Positions 27,481 through 36,005 are shown, counted from the stretch's first letter. The stretch is DNA of 64,000 nt from Micromonospora endophytica (GCF_003236305.1 NZ_POTX01000004.1:1-64000); one strand, 5' to 3'. Made by a program: numbers and translations. Notes: a model not told the origin generated them from the letters alone.

Positions 27481-27546
27481 GAGGCAGCAACTTCGGGGAC
27501 GTTGCTGCCTCACACCCGTGCCCTGCCGACAACTTCGGTGAAGTTG
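27481..27546. repeat. Pair of related palindromic elements with AACTTC core
   Basis: Element 1 is GAGGCAGCAAC (27481-27491) / GTTGCTGCCTC (27501-27511), a perfect 11-bp inverted repeat. Element 2 is CAACTTC (27530-27536) / GAAGTTG (27540-27546). Both are followed by a copy of TTGCTGCCTCACACC, so the unit has been duplicated. The core GGCAGCAACTTC resembles GGCAATAACTTC in the long palindrome at 45870-45926. Confidence 0.65.
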
Positions 27547-27573
27547 CTGCCTCACACCTGCGGCGGGAGCGGC

Positions 27574-27807
27574 TCAGGGCTTCTCGGCGACGTACGTACC
27601 GCGTCCCGTAAAGGTGACGACCAGGCCCCGCTCCCGCAGTAGTCGCATTGCGGCGCGGACGGTGCCTCGGGCCACCCCGTACTCCTCCTGCAAGGTCGAC
27701 TCGCTCGGGAGTGGTTGGCGCGGCTTGAGTTTGCCCTCCTCGATCTGCTTTGCGAGGAGGTCTGCGAGCTGGACGTAGAACGCCACCGGGGACATCTCGT
27801 CAACCAT
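27574..27807 (-). CDS. Small GntR-family regulator (DNA-binding domain only)
   Basis: 77-aa winged-helix protein: YVQLADLLAKQIEEGKLKP, LPSESTLQEEYGVARGTVRAAM and the wing GLVVTFTGRGTYV. It stops right after the wing, so the usual UTRA or FadR effector domain is absent; it may respond through dimerisation or a partner. The start MVDEMSPVAFYVQ at 27807 is preferred over the longer frame to 27861. Divergent from two tiny genes that it probably controls. Confidence 0.85.
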   Translation of the reverse strand: MVDEMSPVAFYVQLADLLAKQIEEGKLKPRQPLPSESTLQEEYGVARGTVRAAMRLLRERGLVVTFTGRGTYVAEKP

Positions 27808-27860
27808 GTGCGGGACCTTAAGGACGATCAGGACTGCCAACGCGTGCGATACGGGCAGCA

Positions 27861-27880
27861 TGTGCAGGACGTGCTGTACA
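27861..27880. promoter_or_regulatory. Candidate GntR operator
   Basis: TGTGCAGGACGTGCTGTACA is a 20-base near-palindrome (8 of 10 pairs match), 54 bases upstream of the GntR start and 59 bases before the divergent gene. Its position between the two promoters fits autoregulation and control of the neighbour. Confidence 0.5.
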
Positions 27881-27891
27881 GGCTGAACGGG

Positions 27892-27920
27892 TTGGACTAC
27901 CTTCAGTGGGGCTTGGTAAA
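27892..27920 (+). promoter_or_regulatory. Possible promoter of the small-gene pair
   Basis: TTGGAC (27892-27897) and GGTAAA (27915-27920) are separated by 17 bases and lie just before the CGGGAGGGGG ribosome-binding site of the next gene. The -10 is poor, so this is tentative. Confidence 0.3.
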
Positions 27921-27938
27921 CCTCGGGAGGGGGCGGGT

Positions 27939-28118
27939 GTGGAGCGGGAAGTCACCCGAGTGCCGTTCTTGGTGGAATTGTCCTGTCGAGTGCTTGACTA
28001 TCACCGGCTGCAACGGTGCGGCAGGTGCCATCCCGACGGTTGGTGCCCGAGGGTTGCCGTGGCACGAGCGCGGATCCTGGCGTGGCGGCGGGTGTGTGGT
28101 CCGTGGCCGCCGAACTGA
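27939..28118 (+). CDS. Small Cys-rich protein of unknown function
   Basis: 59-aa protein beginning VEREVTRVPFLVELSCRVLD. It has a compact CGRCHPDGWC segment (C27, C30, C36) that looks able to bind zinc with the adjacent His, followed by an Arg-rich helix. GTG at 27939 is set by CGGGAGGGGG 5-15 bases upstream. Its 3' end overlaps the next gene, and both lie divergent from the small GntR gene. I have seen similar GntR-linked small genes in actinomycetes but cannot assign a function. Confidence 0.65.
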   Translation: MEREVTRVPFLVELSCRVLDYHRLQRCGRCHPDGWCPRVAVARARILAWRRVCGPWPPN

Positions 28119-28414
28119 GAGGGGCCGCCGAACTGAGAGCGGGAGATCTGCTGCACCTGACCCGGGAGGCGAGCGTCCAGTTCCGCCGGCCGATGCTGCT
28201 GCGGCTGATCCGGGTGCTGCCCCGGCGGACGTACGACGGGTGGATGTGGATCGAGGGATACCAGTTGGATGCCCGGGGTGACGCGGTGCAACGGCGCGAA
28301 CTCTTCGTCTGGGCAGCCGGGGTCCGGAAGTTCCCGACCGGGTCACCCTCCTCGGCCCGGCGGGCCGGCGACCCGTACGGACGAGATCGACGGGGTGGGG
28401 TGGGCAGGCGATAG
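28103..28414 (+). CDS. Small conserved-looking protein (TYDGWxWxxGYxL type)
   Basis: 103 aa from GTG 28103 (GTG 28094 also possible). The core reads DLLHLTREASVQFRRPMLL, then RTYDGWMWIEGYQLDARGDA and RRELFVW, with a basic, disordered C-tail. It looks like a small beta-barrel, and the DGWxWxxGY motif recurs in actinobacterial proteins beside small GntR regulators (recollection, not a search). It overlaps the upstream gene by 16 bases. Its N-terminus contains a fresh 18-bp in-frame duplication. Function unknown. Confidence 0.65.
   Translation: MAAELRGAAELRAGDLLHLTREASVQFRRPMLLRLIRVLPRRTYDGWMWIEGYQLDARGDAVQRRELFVWAAGVRKFPTGSPSSARRAGDPYGRDRRGGVGRR
28106..28141 (+). repeat. 18-bp in-frame tandem duplication
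   Basis: GCCGCCGAACTGAGAGGG (28106-28123) is followed directly by GCCGCCGAACTGAGAGCG (28124-28141), 17 of 18 identical, giving AAELRG-AAELRA at the start of the small protein. It looks recent. Confidence 0.9.
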
Positions 28415-28498
28415 GCTGCCGACGGTGTTCGAGTGGCCTAAGGGGAGCGTGATGGGCGGTACGGTTCGCGCAGTGGTCGCGGGCTGCGAGGATCCGGC

Positions 28499-30106
28499 GT
28501 GAGCAATCCGTTGCGTCCCGGCGACCCCAGTCGACTCGGTGGCTACCAGATCGTCGGCCGGCTCGGCGAAGGGGGCATGGGCAGCGTCTTCCTGGCCCGG
28601 TCGGCGCAGGGACGGTGGGTGGCGATCAAGGTCGTCCGGCCGGAGCTGTCGCACGACCGCGAGTTTCGGGCCCGCTTCCGCAGTGAGGTGAACCGGGCTC
28701 GTCAGGTGCCACCCTTCTGCACGGCCGAGGTGCTGGACGCCGACCCGGACCATGAGCCGTCGTACCTGGTGGTGGAGTACGTCGAGGGTCCCAGCCTGGC
28801 CCAGGTGATCCGGGAACGGGGGCCGCTGGGGGCCGGAGGGCTGCACAGCATCGCGGTCGGGGTGGCCACGGCACTCACCGCCATCCACGGGGCCGGGGTG
28901 ATCCACAGGGATCTGAAGCCGGCGAACGTCCTGGTCGCGCCGGGTGGCGTCAAGGTCATCGACTTCGGCATCGCCCGGGCGTTCGAGGCGACGAGCGAGC
29001 ACACCCGGACCAACCAGATGGTCGGCACGGTTGCGTACATGGCGCCGGAGCGCCTCGACGCGGTGTCCGGCCAGCCGGTGGGGCCGGCGGTGGACATCTT
29101 CGCCTGGGGTGCCGTGGTCGCCCACGCCGCGACCGGCCGTAACCCCTTCGGGGGCGATTCCGCGACCGCCACCGCGATGCGGATCCTCACCCAGCCGCCG
29201 GACCTGAGCGGGCTCACCGGGCCGCTCCGCGAGTTGGTCGCTCGGGCGCTGGAGAAGGACCCTGCCGCCCGGCCGAACGCCCGGGAACTGCTGGACGGAC
29301 TGCTGACCGCGGCGAACGCGGGCGCGCTGACCGCGACGCCCACGCCGAGCGCCGCCACACCTGGCCCGTCGTCGGGCGTGACGCCGGCGGCGGGGGTCCC
29401 CGACGACCAGGGTGGGCGGTCGACCACCTCGGGGCTGGTTAGTACCCGTCGGCGCTGGTTGGCCGGGTTGGGCGCGACCGCCGCGGTGATCGCGGTGCTG
29501 GTGCCGGGCTTCGTGTTCGGCCCGAAACTGTTGGGCGGCACTGCCGGTCCGGATCCCACCGGTTCGACGGCGGCCGGTACGTCGACCGGCCAGCCGGCGA
29601 CTGACGGGTCGGCGCCCGCAACGGGTCCGGCGAGCAGTTCTCCGTCCGCCGGGGTCGACCCTACCCGGGCCATGCTGGCCGGGCAGCGAAAGATCCTGCT
29701 GCATTTGGTGGAGATCGACCGGGACCTCTCTCTGCCGTTCGACGGTGAGGTGCACGTCGGCGACGGCACTGGGCCGGATGCCCTCTTCGTGCTCGAACCG
29801 GTGGGTGTCGACTACATGATCAAGTCGCTGAACCCGGACGTCGCGCACCAACCCTGCCTCGGCGTCAAGCTCGATTCGGAGGGGTACGCGTTCCTGGTGG
29901 GGGCCGAGTGCTATCCGACCGGCGCCACCATGTTCGGGCTCGCCCGCCAGGGCAAGGACGACAAGGGGCGCACCTCGTACTCCATCCACAACGAGAAGTA
30001 CGGCGTGGTGGAGTGGAGCCCGAGCCGGAAGAAAATCTACGTGGAGCACCTCGGCGACGCCCCGGTCGGCACCACCTTCAGCATGGTCGACCGGGGCGCG
30101 GTCTGA
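28499..30106 (+). CDS. Membrane Ser/Thr protein kinase (PknB-like)
   Basis: 535 aa. Complete Hanks-type kinase: glycine loop GEGGMG, K44 in VAIK, HRDLKPAN (136-143), DFG (155-157) and the APE-like MAPE. A Pro/Thr/Ser-rich juxtamembrane segment leads to a single helix at about 319-340 and an extracytoplasmic domain of about 140 residues after another low-complexity stretch. The outer domain has two cysteines (QPCLGV, AECYPT) and no PASTA repeats. GTG at 28499 is used. It contrasts with the degenerate kinase at 53296-55155. It converges on a carboxylate-amine ligase with a hairpin built from both stop codons. Confidence 0.92.
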   Translation: MSNPLRPGDPSRLGGYQIVGRLGEGGMGSVFLARSAQGRWVAIKVVRPELSHDREFRARFRSEVNRARQVPPFCTAEVLDADPDHEPSYLVVEYVEGPSLAQVIRERGPLGAGGLHSIAVGVATALTAIHGAGVIHRDLKPANVLVAPGGVKVIDFGIARAFEATSEHTRTNQMVGTVAYMAPERLDAVSGQPVGPAVDIFAWGAVVAHAATGRNPFGGDSATATAMRILTQPPDLSGLTGPLRELVARALEKDPAARPNARELLDGLLTAANAGALTATPTPSAATPGPSSGVTPAAGVPDDQGGRSTTSGLVSTRRRWLAGLGATAAVIAVLVPGFVFGPKLLGGTAGPDPTGSTAAGTSTGQPATDGSAPATGPASSSPSAGVDPTRAMLAGQRKILLHLVEIDRDLSLPFDGEVHVGDGTGPDALFVLEPVGVDYMIKSLNPDVAHQPCLGVKLDSEGYAFLVGAECYPTGATMFGLARQGKDDKGRTSYSIHNEKYGVVEWSPSRKKIYVEHLGDAPVGTTFSMVDRGAV

Positions 30107-30128
30107 GCGCGTCGAGGCCGCGCGCTCA
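30104..30128. terminator. Hairpin formed by the two convergent stop codons
   Basis: TGAGCGCG (30104-30111) and CGCGCTCA (30121-30128) form an 8-bp perfect stem with a 9-base loop. The first TGA ends the kinase, and the TCA is the complement of the TGA that ends the ligase. Confidence 0.55.
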
Positions 30129-31256
30129 CCCGGCGACGGTCTGGGCGATCAGGTGGCTCAGCACGGCGCGTACGTCTCCATCGGCGCCGGCCATGATCCG
30201 GCGCTGTCGGGTCGCTCCGGTGCCCTCGCGGCGCAGCCGGTCGACCTGCCCTCGCACCAGGTCGAGATCGTCGTGCCGGGTCAGCGCCGGCTCGACGGTG
30301 GCCAGCAGGTCGTCGACGAGTTCCCAGGCCGGCCTGGCGCCACCGTGGTGCAGGTCGACGAGGTCACCGTCGAGGCCGTCGTGGGCCGCCCGCCAGTGCG
30401 CGGCCGCGACCAGGCAGCTGCGGATCCGCGGCGGCGGCACTCCGCTGCGGACCCGGTCGATCATCGCGTCGACGAGCGCCCGCACCAGCGCGGCGACGAG
30501 GACCGTGTCGTCCACCGTCGGGCAGACGTCACCTACCCGGATCTCGACCGTGGGATAGCTGGTGGACGGGCGGGCGTACCAGTAGGTCATCGCGGCATCG
30601 AGCATGATCCCGGCCGTGATCAGCTCCTGCACGGTGGCGTCGTAGTCGGCGACCGACTCGAAGTGCGGTGTGGGTCCGATGCTCGGCCAGCGTTCCAGTT
30701 GCAGGGACCGCCAACTGCCGTGCCCGGTGTCACGCCCGTCGTACAGCGGCGAGTTGGCGGTGAGCGCCTGCACCACCGGCAGCCAGGGACGCAGCTGGTT
30801 GCAGACCTGCACGGCCAGTTCCCGGTCGGGCACGCCGACGTGCACGTGGCAGCCGCACACCGCCGGATCGTGCGCCACCGGACCGAAACGGCGCGACATC
30901 GCGTGGTACCGCTGCTCGTCCGGCACCGACAGGTGCGCCTCGCGGACCGGGGTGGCGCCCACCGCCACCAGCCGGGCCCCGGCCGCCCGGGCCGCCTCGG
31001 CGGCGGCCTGGCGCAGGGCGACGAGCTGCGTACGTAACTGCGTCAGGTCGGTGCAGACGGGAGTGACCATCTCGATCATGCTGTGCCGGAACTCCTGCCG
31101 GCTCTGCTCCCGGGCGGTGCCGGAGAGGCTCTGGCGCACCTGCTCGGCGACGGGCAGGCTCTCCCCGGTCTCCGGGTCCAGCAGCAGGAACTCCTCCTCC
31201 ACCCCGAGGGTGAGCGGGCGGCGCACCGGCGCGCCGGCCAGGTCAGTGGACGCCAT
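30126..31256 (-). CDS. GCS2-family carboxylate-amine ligase (YbdK-like)
   Basis: 376-aa ATP-dependent ligase of the glutamate-cysteine ligase type 2 family. N-terminal LTLGVEEEFLLLDPETG, then CGCHVHVGV (ATP/metal site), and SYPTVEIRVGDVCPT. Such enzymes join an amine to a carboxylate such as glutamate-gamma; true substrates are often unknown. The start at 31256 lies inside the end of the amidotransferase gene (14-base overlap), so the two are coupled. The partner makes it likely that this ligase feeds or modifies a glutamine-derived dipeptide osmolyte, which is inference. Confidence 0.85.
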   Translation of the reverse strand: MASTDLAGAPVRRPLTLGVEEEFLLLDPETGESLPVAEQVRQSLSGTAREQSRQEFRHSMIEMVTPVCTDLTQLRTQLVALRQAAAEAARAAGARLVAVGATPVREAHLSVPDEQRYHAMSRRFGPVAHDPAVCGCHVHVGVPDRELAVQVCNQLRPWLPVVQALTANSPLYDGRDTGHGSWRSLQLERWPSIGPTPHFESVADYDATVQELITAGIMLDAAMTYWYARPSTSYPTVEIRVGDVCPTVDDTVLVAALVRALVDAMIDRVRSGVPPPRIRSCLVAAAHWRAAHDGLDGDLVDLHHGGARPAWELVDDLLATVEPALTRHDDLDLVRGQVDRLRREGTGATRQRRIMAGADGDVRAVLSHLIAQTVAG

Positions 31257-33027
31257 GGGTCTGCAACCACAGTTCGAGCAGACCGAGTTGCCACAGTTTG
31301 TTGCTGCCGGCCACCGCCTGCGCCGCCGACGGGTCGGCGAGCAGCCGGTCGACGTACTCCGGCCGGAACAGCCCACGGCGGCGGGCGGCCGGCGCGCGGA
31401 GCGCCTCCGCCACCAGGTCACGGACGGCACCGTCCACGTTGCGCAGTGCCGGCACCGGAAAGTAGCCCTTCGGCCTGTCGATCACCTCGGCGGGCAGCAC
31501 CTGCCGGGCCACCTCCTTGAGCACCCCCTTGCCGCCCTGCGCGGTCTTGTGCTCTGGTGGGCAGGCGGCGGCGAGCGCGACCAGATCCTGGTCGAGGAAG
31601 GGCGTACGCACCTCCAGTCCCCAGGCCATGCTCATGCTGTCGACCCGCTTGACCGGGTCGTCGGGGAGCATCCGGTGGCTGTCCAGGCGCAGCACGGCAT
31701 CCAGGGCGGTGTCCGCGCCGGGCGCGGTCAGTTCCGCGTCGACCAGGTCACCGCTGGCATCGGCAGCCAGGGCGTACGCGGGGCCGACGACCCGACTCAG
31801 CGCGGCGTGGTCGTAGTCGAAGAACGCCTCGGTGAAGGCCCGGGCGGCCTGCTCCCGGGGCACCTCGGCGAGCGACTGGTGATAGCCGTACCCGGCGAAC
31901 ACCTCGTCGGCGCCCTGCCCGGACTGCGCCACCTTGACGTGCCGGGCCACCTGCTCGGAGAGCAGGTGGAAGGCGACCACGTCATGGCTGCCCATCGGTT
32001 CGGTCATCGCCTCGACGGTCCGGCGTACGGCCGGCACCAGGTCCTCGTCGGAGAGCTGGATGCGCTCATGGTCGGTGCCGTACGCGCGAGCCACCAGATC
32101 CGAGTAGTGGAACTCGTCGCCGGTCTCGTCGCCCCGGCTGTCGAAGCCGATGCTGAAGGTACGCAGGCGGTCCTGCCCCGCCTCGGCGAGCAGCGCCACG
32201 ATCAGGCTGGAGTCGAGCCCGCCGGAGAGCAGGACACCGACCGGCACGTCGGCGACCAGCCGTCGCGCCACAGCGGTGCGCAGCGCGTCACCGATCGCGG
32301 CCTGCCAGTCCTGGGCGTCCCAGCCGGTGTGGGCGGGGTCGCGGACGTAGTCGGGCCGCCAGTAGACACGTTCCCGGCTTCGCCCGTCCGCCTCCACCAC
32401 CCGTACGGTGGACGGCGGCAGCTTCCGCACGCCGCGCAGGATGGTGTGGGGCGCGGGCACGATCGAGTGCCAGGACAGGTAGTGGTGCAGCGCCACCGGG
32501 TCGACGCCGGTGTCCACCTCACCGGCGGCCAGCAGCGCCGGCAGCGTCGAGGCGAACCGCAGCCGACCCGCCGTCTCGGCGAGATAGAGGGGCTTGATGC
32601 CGAGCCGGTCGCGGGCCAGCACGAGCCGTCGCCGGGCCCGGTCGACCAGGCCGATGGCGAACATGCCGACCAGGTGGTCGACGAAGCTCTCCCCCCACTG
32701 CGCGTACGCCACCAGGATCACTTCGGTGTCGCTTGTGGAGTAAAAGGTGTGGCCGGCGGCCCGCAACTGCTCGCGCAGCTCGGGATAGTTGTAGATGCAG
32801 CCGTTGAAGACCAGGGCGAGCCCGAGATCGGCGCGCACCATCGGCTGGCCGCCGGCTTCGGAGAGGTCGATGATGGTCAACCGGCGGTGCCCGAGGGTCA
32901 CCCAGCCGTCGCTCCACAGGCCCGAGCCGTCCGGGCCCCGGGACCGCATCGCCTCGCTCATCCGGGTCACCGCGTCGGCGTCGGGCGTGGTGCCGTCGAA
33001 CCTTGCCTCACCACCGATTCCGCACAT
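31243..33027 (-). CDS. asnO: NAGGN-type amidotransferase (asparagine-synthase family)
   Basis: 594 aa. Class II glutaminase with nucleophile C2 (MCGIGG), RGPDGSG and FNGCIYNY, followed by the synthetase domain with PP-loop LLSGGLDSS at about 270 and SGQGADEVFAGY. The segments LGLALVFNGCIYNYPELREQL (in parts), ASTLPALLAAGEVDTGVDPV and the ending KLWQLGLLELWLQTHG match the amidotransferase that makes N-acetylglutaminylglutamine amide, an osmoprotectant, rather than AsnB. In known clusters it stands beside a GNAT/ATP-grasp synthetase and an M42 peptidase; neither is here. Gap 33028-33199 holds its promoter and a twice-repeated CCTGACCTGAC. Confidence 0.8.
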   Translation of the reverse strand: MCGIGGEARFDGTTPDADAVTRMSEAMRSRGPDGSGLWSDGWVTLGHRRLTIIDLSEAGGQPMVRADLGLALVFNGCIYNYPELREQLRAAGHTFYSTSDTEVILVAYAQWGESFVDHLVGMFAIGLVDRARRRLVLARDRLGIKPLYLAETAGRLRFASTLPALLAAGEVDTGVDPVALHHYLSWHSIVPAPHTILRGVRKLPPSTVRVVEADGRSRERVYWRPDYVRDPAHTGWDAQDWQAAIGDALRTAVARRLVADVPVGVLLSGGLDSSLIVALLAEAGQDRLRTFSIGFDSRGDETGDEFHYSDLVARAYGTDHERIQLSDEDLVPAVRRTVEAMTEPMGSHDVVAFHLLSEQVARHVKVAQSGQGADEVFAGYGYHQSLAEVPREQAARAFTEAFFDYDHAALSRVVGPAYALAADASGDLVDAELTAPGADTALDAVLRLDSHRMLPDDPVKRVDSMSMAWGLEVRTPFLDQDLVALAAACPPEHKTAQGGKGVLKEVARQVLPAEVIDRPKGYFPVPALRNVDGAVRDLVAEALRAPAARRRGLFRPEYVDRLLADPSAAQAVAGSNKLWQLGLLELWLQTHGVH

Positions 33028-33199
33028 CGTGGCTCGTCACCTGACCTGACACCGGGCATCCCTTCGCCGTACGACCGATGGGGCCCACGTGTTCCCACTC
33101 GGCGGGTCCGACCTGACCTGACCGTATGCCGGTTGGCGGGACACCATGGCTAGATCGACAAAGAGGATTGCCTTGGCTGATCGCCGTGCAGGTCAGGCG

Positions 33200-34030
33200 T
33201 TATGACACCAGCCAGTCGAGGATCGCGGGCGTCGCGGCGAAGTGCCCCGCGTGCCCGGCGTCGTCTTGTATCTCCCACTCGGCGGCCGGGATGCGCTCGG
33301 CCAGCCACCTGCCGTGCCCGGCCGGGACGGCCTGGTCGAGCGCGCCGTGCCAGAGCCGCACCGGCCGGGAGATGGCCGCCGGATCGAACCCCCACGGCAG
33401 GCCGAAGAGGGCGTGCAGGTCGTCGACCCAACCATCGAGGCCCGGCCGGATCGCCTCGGCGAACGCCGCGCCGACCATGGCGCTGATCTCGGGGCGCGCC
33501 AGGACGGCCTGGTCGTTGGCGGGCAGCAGCGCCGGACCACCCTGCCCCAACCCGCCGAGGTACGCCGCGATGGCGGCGCGACCCTCCAACGCCACCGCCG
33601 CGCTGCGGCGGTTGCCGTCACCCATCCCGGCCGTCCAGTCCAGACCGGGGGCGTCGCGTGGCGCGAGACCGGCAAGCACCGCCGCCCGGGTGACCCGGTC
33701 CGGGAACCGCGCCACGAACGCGAGCGCGTGCGGTCCGCCGCCGGACACCCCGATGATCCCGAAGCGGTTCAGGCCCAGCTCGTCGGCGATGGCCGCGATG
33801 TCGTAGGCGCCGTCGACGACACGCCGTCCCGGCATCGGGGTGGAGTTGCCGAAGCCGGGACGGTCGTAGGTGATCAGCCGGACGTCGAGCCGTTCGAAGA
33901 GTGCCGGATCCGGATACCGGGCCAGGCGGCTCATCGGGCTGCCGCAGACCGACACGACCGGGATGCCGGCGGGCACACCCCACTCCTCGACCGCCAGCAC
34001 CCGTCCGTCGGTCGTTTTCACCTCACGCAT
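33200..34030 (-). CDS. Alpha/beta hydrolase
   Basis: 276 aa, cytoplasmic. TYDRPGFGNS after the third strand, nucleophile in GVSGGGP, probable acid in HGALDQAVP and catalytic His in DDAGHAGHF. The VCGSPMSR loop replaces the usual HGxPxS oxyanion motif. ATG at 34030 matches the conserved start of the fold; the open frame runs on to 34552 without support. Substrate unknown. Stands alone between the amidotransferase and the ABC-2 exporter. Confidence 0.8.
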   Translation of the reverse strand: MREVKTTDGRVLAVEEWGVPAGIPVVSVCGSPMSRLARYPDPALFERLDVRLITYDRPGFGNSTPMPGRRVVDGAYDIAAIADELGLNRFGIIGVSGGGPHALAFVARFPDRVTRAAVLAGLAPRDAPGLDWTAGMGDGNRRSAAVALEGRAAIAAYLGGLGQGGPALLPANDQAVLARPEISAMVGAAFAEAIRPGLDGWVDDLHALFGLPWGFDPAAISRPVRLWHGALDQAVPAGHGRWLAERIPAAEWEIQDDAGHAGHFAATPAILDWLVS

Positions 34031-34098
34031 GACGCCGACGGTAATCGGCGTGGGCGCACGGCACCGGATTCGTCTGCCGGCAGCAGAAGCAACCGCTC

Positions 34099-34911
34099 CT
34101 ACGCGTCGGAGCGCTTCAGCCGCCAGGCTGCCGCGACCAGGATCGCGAGGAGGTACGCGGCGAACACCGCGAGTCCCGCTGCCGGGGCGAGTGCTCCCGA
34201 TTCGGCACTGACCGCGGTGAACGAGTTTGCCGCGTTGGTCGGGAGAAACTCCACCACGTCGCCCCAGGAGTCCGGCAGGAGCAGGGCGGCGACCCCGCTG
34301 AGCAGGAACATGAGGCCGAACAGGCTGCTGATGGCGGCCGGGGTGGACCGCAGCAGCGCGCCGAGGCCGAGGCCCAGCAGCCCTGCGCCGGTCACGGTGA
34401 CGGCGGAGCCGATGACCGCGCGGGTGACACCGGGATCCGACCAGGACGCGCCGCTGTCGCCGAGGATCGCCTGGCCGGCGGTGAAGGCGATGACGGTGGC
34501 GGCCAGGCTGACCACGAACACCACTGCGGCGAAGACGGCGATCTTGGCCCACAGGACGGGCAGCCGCTTGGGGACCGCGGCCAGCGACGACCGGATCATG
34601 CCGGTGGCGTACTCGCTGGCCATGAAGAGCACTCCGAGGGTGCCGAAGGCGAGCTGAGCGAAGTTGGTGCCGGCCAGGCTGATCTCGACCGGGCCGACGG
34701 GCCCTCCCCCCGGACCGCCGGGACCGTCACCGATGGTGGGACCGCCGCTATCGAAGGTCGAGGTGGCGAGCAGGCCGATGCCGACGAGGAAGAGGACGCC
34801 GACGCCGAGCGTGATGATCGATGATCGCAGGGACCAGAACTTGATCCACTCTGCACGGATGACGCGTCGCGGGGTGACGCGCAGGTCGGGCATGCTGACG
34901 GCGGTGGTCAT
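34099..34911 (-). CDS. ABC-2 type transporter permease
   Basis: 270-aa membrane subunit with six predicted helices, including IITLGVGVLFLVGIGLLA, LGVLFMASEYATGMIRSSLA and the last AAGLAVFAAYLLAILVAAAW. The EYATGMIRSSLA stretch is typical of actinobacterial ABC-2 permeases in drug or peptide-resistance exporters. The Gly/Pro-rich loop at residues about 55-75 is extracytoplasmic. Its start overlaps the ATPase stop by 4 bases. Confidence 0.88.
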   Translation of the reverse strand: MTTAVSMPDLRVTPRRVIRAEWIKFWSLRSSIITLGVGVLFLVGIGLLATSTFDSGGPTIGDGPGGPGGGPVGPVEISLAGTNFAQLAFGTLGVLFMASEYATGMIRSSLAAVPKRLPVLWAKIAVFAAVVFVVSLAATVIAFTAGQAILGDSGASWSDPGVTRAVIGSAVTVTGAGLLGLGLGALLRSTPAAISSLFGLMFLLSGVAALLLPDSWGDVVEFLPTNAANSFTAVSAESGALAPAAGLAVFAAYLLAILVAAAWRLKRSDA

Positions 34912-35846
34912 CGCGCTAGGGCTCCTGTCGCTTCCGCGATCGTGGCGGTGGCCTGGTATTCGACCGCGTCTCGGGTCAGTTCCATGAAGGCTTCCTCGAG
35001 CGAGGGGCGTTTGTGGGTGAGTTCGTACAGCGGTATTCCGTGCGCGGCGGCCGTGTCGCCGATCTGCTCGGCCGTGACGCCGGAAACCTCCAGCACGTCG
35101 CGTTCGACGGTACGAATAGTCGTTTCGGGTCCGGCGATCATCCGGTGCAGTTCCGCGGCCCGGCTGGAGCGAATCCGGATGGTGTCGGGCGATGCCTGCG
35201 CGATGAATTCCCCCACCGACACGTCAGCGATCAGCTTGCCGCGCCCGATGACGATGAGGTGTTCCGCGGTCAGCGCCATTTCGCTCATGAGGTGTGACGA
35301 CACGAACACGGTGCGGCCCTGGGTGGCCAGATCCTGCATGAGGGTCCGGATCCACAGGATGCCCTCCGGGTCGAGCCCGTTCACCGGCTCATCCAGGATC
35401 AGCACCTCGGGGTCTGCCAGCAACGCGGAGGCGATGCCCAGGCGCTGACCCATGCCCAGCGAGAACCCGCCGGCCCGCTTGCGGATGACGCCATGCAGGC
35501 CCACCAGGTCGATCACCTCGTCGACCCGGGCCCGGGGCACACCTGTGGTGGCGGCCATCGCGGTCAGGTGATGGTAGGCGGACCGGCCGGGATGCACGGC
35601 CTTGGCATCGAGGAGGGCACCCACTTTGCGCAGCGGCGCCGTCAGGTCGGCGTATCTCTGACCGTTGATGGTGGCGGTGCCTGCGGTCGGCCGGTCAAGC
35701 CCGAGAATCATGCGCATGGTCGTCGATTTGCCCGCGCCGTTGGGGCCGAGAAAGCCGGTGACGATACCCGGCTTGACGGTGAACGTCAGCGCGTCGACGG
35801 CTGTTTTGTCGCCGTACCGCTTGGTCAGATTTTCTACCTCGATCAT
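34908..35846 (-). CDS. ABC transporter ATPase (DrrA/BcrA type)
   Basis: 312 aa. Walker A GPNGAGKST at residues 34-42, signature FSLGMGQRLGIASALL, Walker B VLILDEPVNGLDPEG, switch SSHLMSEM. The roughly 90-residue C-terminal extension (SPDTIRIRSSRAAELHRM and onward) is typical of multidrug/bacitracin-type exporter ATPases. Pairs with the ABC-2 permease and is divergent from a NarL-type two-component system, a common arrangement for antibiotic-sensing exporters. Confidence 0.93.
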   Translation of the reverse strand: MIEVENLTKRYGDKTAVDALTFTVKPGIVTGFLGPNGAGKSTTMRMILGLDRPTAGTATINGQRYADLTAPLRKVGALLDAKAVHPGRSAYHHLTAMAATTGVPRARVDEVIDLVGLHGVIRKRAGGFSLGMGQRLGIASALLADPEVLILDEPVNGLDPEGILWIRTLMQDLATQGRTVFVSSHLMSEMALTAEHLIVIGRGKLIADVSVGEFIAQASPDTIRIRSSRAAELHRMIAGPETTIRTVERDVLEVSGVTAEQIGDTAAAHGIPLYELTHKRPSLEEAFMELTRDAVEYQATATIAEATGALAR

Positions 35847-36005
35847 GCGTCAATCGTGCGTTCCGGCAAGGGTGGCCACATCGTCTGCGCGCAGCGCGCC
35901 CATACCGCGTGCGGAGTACCTGGCCGGTCCCGGGCTACTGCCACGAGAGGACGTTTCCGGGTAGGCGGGCAGCGTAACGTCGACCTCGTGATATCGGGGA
36001 GCACA

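Noticed and set aside
33037-33122. Twice-repeated CCTGACCTGAC in the gap before the amidotransferase
   Set aside because: Short, simple-sequence direct repeats; too little to call an operator.
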